From contig JASAOO010003110.1 of NCBI GenBank assembly GCA_030849075.1, positions 1 through 22,764 of the forward strand: a DNA stretch of 22,764 nt. The letters are read 5' to 3'. This document shows positions 16,701 to 22,764 of the stretch, one piece after another. Position 1 is the first letter of the stretch; each line of letters starts with the position of its first letter. Source of the stretch: Zelonia costaricensis. Taxonomy: Eukaryota; Euglenozoa; Kinetoplastea; Trypanosomatida; Trypanosomatidae. The position numbers and the translations under genes are program-made. The notes beneath the pieces were generated by a model, which was not told where the DNA came from, did no database searches, and saw only the letters and a program-made list of their open reading frames with translations.

Positions 16701-19580
16701 GGCGACGTCAAGGACGCGGTGCTGCACACCCTCGACCCGTTCCTCTTCCAGTCGCTGTGGAAGCGCAGCTTGCTCGTCTTCGACGGAATGCTGGAGTCGT
16801 CGGTGGACGAGGTGTCCATGTCGATCGTGGCCTCGGGCGGCAGCGTCGCTCAGGCCGTCGAGGACGCGCAACAGCAGCTGCCCGCGGAGATGGCCATTCT
16901 GGAGTCGAGTCTGCGGGGCATCTGCATGCTCGCCCGGGCGGCGCACGCCCTGGCACTTCCAGCCGTGGCGGACCAGTGCTTCATGCGGCTCCTCCAGTTC
17001 GTCGTGATGAGCGACCTGACGAACGCGGAGGAGGAGGTGCGTGCGCTGTACAGCAGCGTACCAAAGCTGATGTGCATGCGCGAGGTGTTCACGCTCTTCA
17101 CCGACATCCACGGCAGCCTGAGCGACAGCTGGCTACCGCTGTCGCGGCTGTTGCTGGACGTGCAGCTCATGGGCCTGCTGGCCGCGCCGCCCGGCATCGA
17201 GGCGCTCACGGGGAGGCAGAGGTCGCAGGCGGGCGGCGGCGGCGGTGACGCCGATGCGGCGGGGGGCGTGAAGGCTGCACCCTCGACGGCGGCGGTCGAC
17301 AACCCACTGGGGGTTCTTCTCGAGGACCCGGGCATCTGCGCGAACGTCTTTGCACCGCTCTCAGCCGCAGCGTTGGCGGAGGCGAGCGAGCCGAAGGCGT
17401 CCAGTGAGCGAGGCTGGTTCTCGTCCTTCTTCGGGGCCCGGGACGCGCCGCAGGTGCCGGCGGCGCAGCTGGCCGAGCTGCGCGATGCGCGGGGTCGTCT
17501 GCACACATGCCTGCCTTCTACGACGCAGCTGCTGTCCATGATGCGGGACGTCATGGCCGACGCGCCGACGGCCTGCCAGTGCGTGCGGAGCCTGTGTGCC
17601 GTCTCAAGCATCGACGGGGACGCGGCGAGCGGCGGCGGTGGCGGGGCCGCGGCAAGCACCGCGACCACGGCAGAGGACGGTGTGGAGGCGGCCAGGAGCG
17701 ACGGGAGCGCGAGGGCCTCGATGCACCACAGCGCCAACCCGCTTGACGAGGCGTCCGCCTACGCCGCCTCCTACGAGCTGGCGCTGATCTGCGGCGTCGT
17801 GGGCGTCGCCGAGTCTGCGACGCTGCAGCTACCCGAGCACCTCGGCGCTGTCACCAGCCGCATCACACGGCTGCTGCGCGAGGTGGACGTCTACCTGGCC
17901 GACCCGCGCGCCAGCGAAGGTGTGCGAGCGTACTGGTGCACGCTCGGCCGCCGCGTCGTGCGGGCCTCCCTGCAGCTCATGGCGGCGCACTGGCAAGGCC
18001 ATGGCGGCGCCGTCGCGCTGGAGCAGCTGTGGGCGTGTTGGATGCGTGTCTCCGCTCCGGTCTTCACCGCTGTGGTGGCGCAGCCCGTGGCGGCCTTTCT
18101 GTACGACCACATTGTCCGCGCCGGGGACGAGGTGGCGGCGGTGGCGGCAGCTGCGGCGACGACGGTGCCTGCCGCGCCACTGCCGCCGCTGATGTCGGGC
18201 AGCGAGGTGCTTGTGCTCTTGTCGCCCTTCGCCACCCACGCCGCGGCGGTCAGCGAGCTGGTCGTGCAGCGGCAGGTCAGCGCCATTCTGCTGCGCGTGG
18301 TGCAGCAGCGCCGCTACAGCATCGCCGACGACACCGAGAGCGTCGTCTCGCTCTGCCTCTCCTTCAGCGCGTGGCTGCGACACGGCCACGCAACGGAGTC
18401 GAGCACGGCGGTCGGCGAGGCAGCGCAGAGCTCCAGTGCGGCGGCAACGGGGGCTGCTGTCAAGGCAAAGAACGGTGCGGCGCCGGCGCCATCTCGGGCA
18501 GCGCCGGCTTCCCCCAGCGGGAACTCTCTTCCGACGGGGGCCAGCGTGGCGGAGATTCTGAGTTTGTGCGGTCGCAACGTCTTACTCGATGCCGCGCTGA
18601 GCGAGGCAGATCGGGGCGCGCGGTATGAGTTGTGGGTGCTCGTGCTGCGCAGCCTCGGTGCCCTCGCTCTGTGCAGTCCCGAGTCCCGCGACGGCAGCGA
18701 GGCGATTCTGTGCCTCCAGCGCGCCTTGCTGGACTCGGAGGCGAGCGGCCTGCCGCCTCCCGCCGTGGTCGCCGTGTACCAGCACACGCTTATCCCGCTG
18801 ACGGAGCGGCTGTGCGTGCCCAAGGCGCGCGTGCAGGCGGGACTGCAGTGGAGCGGCACTGCCCTCGCCATGGCCGCGTCGAGTGCGGCCGCGGCGAGCG
18901 GTGAGGACGGGGGGCCTGAGGGCGACAGCGGCGGCCGCGGGGTGCTCGGGCACCTCTTCTCGACGCTGCTGTCCCCTGCGTCGATGGAGCGCAACAGCGC
19001 ATCGGACTGGACCTCGCCCACCATCGCGTCCTCTGCGTCGTCGTCGTCTCCGCCCTCGTCGACGTCGCGCCGTCCGGGCGCGGCGGCACCGCTGGTGGCG
19101 ACGGAGGTGAAGTGCCGGCTGCTGAGCTTGATGCCGAAGGTGCTGCTGCGGTACACGGCGGCCATGACGGCGCACCCCGACGTGCTCATGGCGCTGTGGC
19201 GGCGGGTGCTGGGGACCCTGTACGCCGTGTACAGCGCGTACCCCGGTGCGGACGTGGCGGGCGGCCGCGACGGCGCCGCGCGGGATGAGGCGATGCTGGT
19301 GCAGGAGGCGGTGGAGGAGACGGTGAAGAACATGATCTACGTGGTGGCTGCCACGTGGAATGACCCGACTTACTCGCCGCCGCCAAACGCGGGCAGCGAG
19401 GCCGCAGATGCGGCGCAGCGGCAGCAGGAGCACACGGCCGCATTCTGGGCTGCCATGGCGCGTCTTGTGAGTCCCTTTCCGTTTTCGGGGCCGCTCATGC
19501 ACTTCATGGCGCAAGAGGGGTTTGTGGGGGTGGAGGCAGCAGAGGCGGCCCCTGAGGCCATCCCGTCGGATCTGGTGTAG
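13728..19580 (+). CDS. Sec7-domain ARF guanine-nucleotide exchange factor, GBF1/Gea/GNOM type (1950 aa)
   Basis: A large ARF-GEF expected to load GTP onto ARF GTPases on Golgi membranes and so drive coat recruitment. A DCB-like region (about 125-290) contains the GBF-type block SPNTSAVVTGVALTALVDML. A HUS region (about 340-560) carries a HUS-box-like YDLS at 524-527. The Sec7 domain (about 690-920) holds LPGESQKIDR with the catalytic glutamate finger Glu820 and the LSFAIIMLNTDQH helix (866-878). HDS-like helical repeats follow, beginning near 1000 with LFQSLWKRSLLVFDG. Low-complexity Ala/Gly/Ser linkers split these blocks, and two inserts lie inside Sec7 (about 712-735 and 760-779). There is no PH or BIG-type signature that I can see, and the DCB and HDS matches favour GBF1/Gea over BIG/Sec7. 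Length is close to human GBF1. The start is the first ATG after the candidate acceptor. Function is inferred from the family. Confidence 0.93.
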   Translation: MTASPPPMRDSRADLADSGETDRQMMLIHVDNTLLAMRMNNRLSHHSGSLHDRDGSEYAAAQGLLNLQRRLFAGAVPVPGHTSVSSPVRGSKQPNGAPSSAFASSPSSLRRLPGNEGGDGASHYEVSEVTILSAFANVCRSPNTSAVVTGVALTALVDMLDLPCAFVSTEGVYTAIEAASETRADVQDSAAHEVLLSRIFSVYVAALNHPAAALAEGVVYVRALGRMMVLAIHSEASQLLKRTVERNMRLIAMTLFRRLLYLPQDPSEQAAVVEAATQVLRFISRLISGETAGFDNDGKEIVSCAAFGSAEGAAAAAGGASAPGSGEDKLAAPSEKAIALIQLEGLALAQDCLLLLRRSLSSPLCAPLLDAVQNQLCRALLIAGLRTQRSVILAQVLRTVHLVMQSSAEHLIPQIYNFIRVLHLNPLEALTNELADVGAGFPGGSPVGARAGSPAAAGAAVSGGAAGGAAGAPPASPSGTASPSPSRLSPQQVQRKMERRDILLDSLAEFCSDPRFGGFCFVHYDLSWRYASLLPQLCQVLANHAYPMFRTSGDDGDAGSAAAAAAVWSPQRQRGGLAADRDAAARRRERAAAAADSRRDRRHRTTSAAGRLLRSTQRTALDAATNMVSGIALRSIAAGVYAAKAPAAETGAVSGSEASRAATLPASSELRHLIRCAQHEKDTLNQFALLFEDSPMKKGIPFLLEHAIRVPAGGGEEASLHHRTRLVLAEPAEGQQLGEALYRLSIVLNKRVLGDYIGEQGRDKPDSGDAQENASKPAPLFSVRFFVEQLTGFIHQFEFRNKPLLEAIREMVYLLCLPGESQKIDRVMEAFANHWYQQNLVQRDDGTVVKDESINPFHSQSGAFVLSFAIIMLNTDQHSGKVAQPMKKDDFVRMNRGIDEGKDVPAAYLGSIYDDVRLHEVVMADMMDRGFANDTTWKLEMRPCVNFVQHALGTRQAAAEAAAVEALTNISVHPPSGAVAAASVYPTAARPGDVKDAVLHTLDPFLFQSLWKRSLLVFDGMLESSVDEVSMSIVASGGSVAQAVEDAQQQLPAEMAILESSLRGICMLARAAHALALPAVADQCFMRLLQFVVMSDLTNAEEEVRALYSSVPKLMCMREVFTLFTDIHGSLSDSWLPLSRLLLDVQLMGLLAAPPGIEALTGRQRSQAGGGGGDADAAGGVKAAPSTAAVDNPLGVLLEDPGICANVFAPLSAAALAEASEPKASSERGWFSSFFGARDAPQVPAAQLAELRDARGRLHTCLPSTTQLLSMMRDVMADAPTACQCVRSLCAVSSIDGDAASGGGGGAAASTATTAEDGVEAARSDGSARASMHHSANPLDEASAYAASYELALICGVVGVAESATLQLPEHLGAVTSRITRLLREVDVYLADPRASEGVRAYWCTLGRRVVRASLQLMAAHWQGHGGAVALEQLWACWMRVSAPVFTAVVAQPVAAFLYDHIVRAGDEVAAVAAAAATTVPAAPLPPLMSGSEVLVLLSPFATHAAAVSELVVQRQVSAILLRVVQQRRYSIADDTESVVSLCLSFSAWLRHGHATESSTAVGEAAQSSSAAATGAAVKAKNGAAPAPSRAAPASPSGNSLPTGASVAEILSLCGRNVLLDAALSEADRGARYELWVLVLRSLGALALCSPESRDGSEAILCLQRALLDSEASGLPPPAVVAVYQHTLIPLTERLCVPKARVQAGLQWSGTALAMAASSAAAASGEDGGPEGDSGGRGVLGHLFSTLLSPASMERNSASDWTSPTIASSASSSSPPSSTSRRPGAAAPLVATEVKCRLLSLMPKVLLRYTAAMTAHPDVLMALWRRVLGTLYAVYSAYPGADVAGGRDGAARDEAMLVQEAVEETVKNMIYVVAATWNDPTYSPPPNAGSEAADAAQRQQEHTAAFWAAMARLVSPFPFSGPLMHFMAQEGFVGVEAAEAAPEAIPSDLV

Positions 19581-20086
19581 ACGGGAGGACCTGCGGTAAG
19601 GTGAGCCGGCTTGGAAATGAAGTTGGGGTGCGGGCAGCGAGGGGGAGCAGTAGCGTGAGCCCAGCAGGCGCCAGTCGTCCCGATGCTCAGTACCACCTCC
19701 CACGGGCTGGGTTCCTGCTCCGTGCGTTCTTGTCTACCCCTCGTATCCGCACGTCATTGACTGCCGCACCAGCTCGGCGACTGCCACTCAGCATGCTTCT
19801 GACTGCGTGTCCGCGCGTGCGTGTGCGCAAGTCTTGCTCTCGGACACGGACGCGCGACGCCGCCTGCGTCTGAACCACTCGAGTGTTGTTTGAACCTTTG
19901 CCGTTGGCGTGTTTTCGTGTTTGGTGTTTGGTTGACTGCAGCATCGCGTGTTCGCTGACTCCCCCCCCCCCCAGCGGTCATGGCTGCGCCGCTCTTAAAG
20001 AAACAATACGCTCGAAATAAGATGGAACGTACTCAGGCGCGGCGGCAATAGTGGGCTCGCTTTCTCGAGTGAAGGCCTGCCTAGCG

Positions 20087-20123
20087 ATTGCCCTCTACCT
20101 GATGCACAGTGGTGGAGGGCAAT
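20087..20123 (+). other. Strong 13-bp stem-loop in the ARF-GEF 3' flank
   Basis: ATTGCCCTCTACC (20087-20099) pairs over its whole length with GGTGGAGGGCAAT (20111-20123), using one G-U pair, around an 11-nt loop. It sits about 510 nt after the ARF-GEF stop codon in otherwise non-coding sequence. It could be a 3' UTR element, part of a small RNA such as a single-hairpin H/ACA RNA, or a remnant of an inverted insertion. No snoRNA boxes or tRNA features could be confirmed. Confidence 0.65.
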
Positions 20124-21304
20124 AACAGGATGCGAGAGGAGCTGGAGCTGGGGATGGGGGAGGGCTGGCTGGAGGCGAGAGCGCAGATGGGCGCGCGGTC
20201 CTCTTGCCCTTCTTCTTTGTTCCCCGCTCCTGGGCTCAAAACCACATGCAGGTGCGCATGTTAAAACTGCGATGCCAAGTCTTCGCTCTGCGTCGCGCGG
20301 CGGAGCGGCGGCATCAGGGCTGACCCGCCGCCTTTCTGTTCCTTCGCAGTTCCTTCGCTCACACTCCCTTCCCCTCTTTCCCCACGGCCTGCTCTGTCTC
20401 ACCCCACACCCCGCACCCACACCCTTTCCTGCACGATTCGGCCGCTCCCGCCTTTACAGGGCGGCTTTCCCCTCCAGCCCGTCGCAGCTCTCGCTCGCCA
20501 CCTCCAGCCTATTTGCCCATTCCGCTTCCAGTCAGTACCCTTCCTCCCCGTCGAGACCTACACCAGCGCCTCGGGCAATTCCCGGCCCTCGTTCTCCCTC
20601 TCGCCCTCTACCCACCGGCCACCCGCCCTCCTCGCAGCTCCTGCGCCCCGCCACCTGCCGCTCCTCTCCCCCGACACAGCCCTTCTCCTTGGAGAAGTCC
20701 CCGACTTCTTTCTTGCTTGTACTTCTTTGAGTCCGTCAGACACATCCGTCGGCACTTGCTCATACACAGACACGTGCAAAACGCATACGCGCACTCATAC
20801 GGTAGTGCTCGGACGTCGTACGTTCTCCGCACTCGTGACGGACCGCGCTCATTTCCATCAAGCGTGTGGACCCCCCCCTTCATCCTGTTTTGTCCTCTGT
20901 CGTGTTTGCCGACATCCCGTGGCGGCGGCTTGCTCCACCTCTCTTGTTGTGAGTTTGGTTAGTCCTCCCACGCTCTCTCGCTCCCTCGCTTCCTGCAACT
21001 GCCGCTCTGTGTTGTCTTGAAGGAAAAGGGAAGAGGACCGATTAATAGGTAGCGCTTCTTTGCTTTTCTCTACTGACCCCCCCTCTGCCGCCCACCCTCC
21101 TCTCTTCCCCGCCTCCCCAACCCGTCTTTTCGTTTTCCCGTCTTCCACCTCTCACCCACGTACGAACCAACGTGCGGTGCTCCTTTCGCCTTGTGTGCAT
21201 TTCGTTGTGTTTCTTCTCCTGTGCCAGCCCTTCCCTCTGTGTGTCTCCACTCACTCACTTTGTCTTCCCCCCCTCCTCCCCGTGTAACACAACCACGCCC
21301 AAAG

Positions 21305-21332
21305 AACACACACACGCACACACACACACACA
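21305..21332 (+). repeat. Interrupted CA microsatellite
   Basis: A CA-rich tract with one G interruption, followed directly by an A run, about 140 nt before the acceptor of the zinc-ribbon gene. Confidence 0.9.
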
Positions 21333-21407
21333 AGAAAAAAAAACCGGCACAAAACGGATCAAACACCAAAAGGTCGGGCACCCTGGCTCTAGCTCGCCTT
21401 TTCTTCA

Positions 21408-21470
21408 CGTGTGCGGGACTCTTGTGTTTCTTCCCCTTCCCGACACCTCCTCTTTCTCTCTCTCTCACAG
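21408..21470 (+). promoter_or_regulatory. Trans-splice acceptor of the zinc-ribbon protein gene
   Basis: A textbook trypanosomatid acceptor: a C/T tract ending in TCTCTCTCTCTCACAG with AG at 21469-21470. There is neither another AG nor an ATG between it and the start codon at 21577, which fixes a 106-nt 5' UTR and supports the chosen start. The in-frame upstream extension to 21172 begins at GTG and crosses this site, so it is not coding. Confidence 0.8.
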
Positions 21471-21576
21471 ACACACACGCCTCTTGTTGGGTGCTGTTGT
21501 TGCTTGTTTTTCTTCTACTTCTTCTCTGTTCACTTTGCATCTTCTGCACCCCCCCCCTGCCGGGTGGACTGTGCCC

Positions 21577-22143
21577 ATGTCGTTCCGCATTGAGAAGCAG
21601 CCGGCGCGCAACTCGTCCTTTGCGACGCCCGGCGAGTCGTACCTCGTTCTCGCCTCGAGCGCCTCGCTGCGGAAGCATCTGACGGACAGCTACTGGTGTG
21701 ATGCGATGGAGCAGGTGTGCGCCGGCCGCCTCGAGGGCATCGCCGTGCGCTACACGGGCGACAACCTCGTCATGGTACAGTTTCGCCCAACGACGCTCTC
21801 CCCCGCGGGGTACCGCTATCCGCTCTTCATGTCAATCCCCATTGAGTTTCTTGTGCCGGTGGCCGAAAGCGCCTTCAACATCCCCTCCGCGTCCGACCTG
21901 CACGGCAGCTTCGGCACGGCGACCACGAGCAGCATGCATTCCCGGTCCAGCGACGAGGGTCGCTCACCGGCACAGGGTGGCGCGCTGCCGAAGCTGTGCG
22001 TCGTGTGCGGCCGCTTCAACGTGCCGGGCATGATCCACCGTCCGCACGGGTGGAAGTGCAAGGACTGCAAGGGACACAAGTCCGACAGCCGTCTGCGGCT
22101 GGAGGCGCAGAAGCTGCGCGACCGGATGCGGGCACACGCTTGA
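21577..22143 (+). CDS. Small protein with probable SH3-like domain and C-terminal four-Cys zinc ribbon (188 aa)
   Basis: Function not recognised. Residues about 22-95 read as a small beta-barrel resembling the Mind-bomb-type SH3-like repeat: a leading LRKHLTDSYW, then W40, DAMEQ, a Gly-Ile-Val strand, a DNLVMVQF strand (62-69) and a closing IPIEFLVPV. Residues about 100-138 are a Ser/Gly-rich linker. Residues 141-164 form a C-x2-C-x16-C-x2-C cluster (C141, C144, C161, C164), which should bind one zinc. A basic helical tail rich in Arg, Lys, Glu and Leu follows. There is no signal peptide or membrane segment, so a soluble cytosolic, nuclear or mitochondrial-matrix location is possible. An adaptor or RNA/protein-binding role is a guess from the domain types. 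The start is the only ATG after the acceptor at 21470. Confidence 0.85.
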   Translation: MSFRIEKQPARNSSFATPGESYLVLASSASLRKHLTDSYWCDAMEQVCAGRLEGIAVRYTGDNLVMVQFRPTTLSPAGYRYPLFMSIPIEFLVPVAESAFNIPSASDLHGSFGTATTSSMHSRSSDEGRSPAQGGALPKLCVVCGRFNVPGMIHRPHGWKCKDCKGHKSDSRLRLEAQKLRDRMRAHA

Positions 22144-22229
22144 AGTGCGCCGCACACGCCACGCATCTGGCGCACTCGCTCCTCGCCTTTCCACCGTCTG
22201 ATACACCGCTGCTGCTGCTGCTGCCATGC

Positions 22230-22266
<37 letters not shown>

Positions 22267-22764
22267 CGAGGGCGCCTCCGCGTGTATGCGGCAGGTGGCC
22301 AGGGGGCACTGTCGAGGGCCTCGCCCCCTCTTCCTCTGCCACGGTTCACATCCGGATAGCCTCTCGCGAGTGCATGTATGCATGCATGTGGGTGGGTGGG
22401 TGGAGGTAGACGTGCGTGTTGCCGCGCTTTTGTGTTTTTGTGCTTGTGCTGTGTGACGGAGAGAGAGAGACGACGACCTTGGCACAGCGAAGGCTGCTCC
22501 CTGTTCTCCGGGTATCAGTGTGCGCCTGCGTGCGTCTGGCCACGTTCTCTACCACCTTCCGCCTCCTTCTCTCAATGGCTTGGGCGGGAAGGGAGAGACG
22601 CAGCTGACGGAACGCTGAACAGCACATGATGTGTCAGTCGCGCGAAGACGCTCTTTTCCTTTTCTGGTTTCTTGTCCATACTGCTCAGGCTGAACTCCAA
22701 AGGTGCTGCGTTAGTGAGAGACGAAGTGGCACTGGCGCGTTTCGCTTGCATGTACTTCTATGGT
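22144..22764 (+). other. 3' flank of the zinc-ribbon protein gene
   Basis: No coding region supported. It contains a short CTG run (about 22208-22223), a long GT microsatellite (22231-22265), a tandem ATGC/GGTG-rich stretch near 22370-22405 and mixed sequence to the window end. It probably includes the 3' UTR and poly(A) site of the last gene. No acceptor for a following gene is evident before 22764. Confidence 0.75.
22231..22265 (+). repeat. (GT)17 microsatellite
   Basis: A perfect GT dinucleotide run of about 17 units begins 88 nt after the stop codon, immediately after a CTG trinucleotide run, and so is probably in the 3' UTR. Confidence 0.97.

Larger units (their letters stand above)
19581..21576 (+). 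other. Spacer between the ARF-GEF gene and the zinc-ribbon protein gene
   Basis: No supportable coding region. The first 700 nt are of mixed composition and include a 12-base C run near 19962-19973 and a perfect 13-bp hairpin (20087-20123). From about 20330 the plus strand is mostly C/T, with an acceptor-like AG at about 20459 that leads to no clear gene. A CA tract (21305-21332) and the strong acceptor at 21470 precede the next gene. Confidence 0.75.

Noticed and set aside
18314..19703. Two long minus-strand frames over the ARF-GEF C-terminus
   Set aside because: They are antisense shadows of the HDS-region coding sequence, with biased composition and no recognisable domain.
21172..21576. 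Upstream extension of the zinc-ribbon protein by 135 residues
   Set aside because: It begins at GTG, encodes repeat-derived His-Thr and Ser-Leu runs, and crosses the acceptor at 21470.
1..22764. tRNA, rRNA, spliced-leader RNA, CRISPR or intact retroposon copies
   Set aside because: I scanned the spacers for B-box-like sequences, regular spaced repeats and reverse-transcriptase motifs and saw none. Short degenerate retroposons cannot be excluded without a consensus search.

Overview
The window reads as nuclear DNA of a trypanosomatid protist, most likely Leishmania or a close relative. It carries four long intronless plus-strand reading frames with strong G/C third-position preference. They are separated by 2-3 kb non-coding spacers full of C/T tracts, CA/GT microsatellites and polypyrimidine-AG trans-splice acceptors. 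There are no bacterial promoters, ribosome-binding sites or operons. The common strand of all four genes and the pyrimidine-rich plus strand of every spacer fit one directional polycistronic transcription unit, processed by spliced-leader trans-splicing and coupled polyadenylation. Species assignment is inference.

Layout: 1-2009 is spacer ending in a strong acceptor at about 1829. 2010-4592 encodes a GTPBP1/GTPBP2-type translational GTPase (860 aa) with all the G boxes, but with Asp where the catalytic His normally follows DxxG. 4593-7438 is spacer with an acceptor at 7379. 7439-10831 encodes a 1130-aa membrane protein. I read its ectodomain as a catalytically dead relative of M64 (IgA-type) metallopeptidases, followed by a beta-sandwich, five membrane segments (the last four tetraspanin-like) and a long cytosolic tail. 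10832-13727 is spacer. 13728-19580 encodes a 1950-aa Sec7-domain ARF exchange factor of the GBF1/Gea/GNOM class with DCB, HUS and HDS-like regions. 19581-21576 is spacer with a 13-bp perfect hairpin and a very clean acceptor at 21470. 21577-22143 encodes a 188-aa protein with a probable Mind-bomb-type SH3-like fold and a C-terminal four-cysteine zinc ribbon. The rest is its 3' flank with CTG and GT repeats.

The genes are not an operon in the functional sense. Neighbouring genes in trypanosomatid units are usually unrelated, and here they cover translation quality control, a surface or endomembrane protein, Golgi/secretory traffic and an unassigned small zinc protein. The most novel items are the pseudo-M64/tetraspanin-like fusion, the His-to-Asp GTPase, the 13-bp hairpin between the last two genes, and a repeated arrangement in which GT-rich tracts lie 5' and CA-rich tracts 3' within each spacer.
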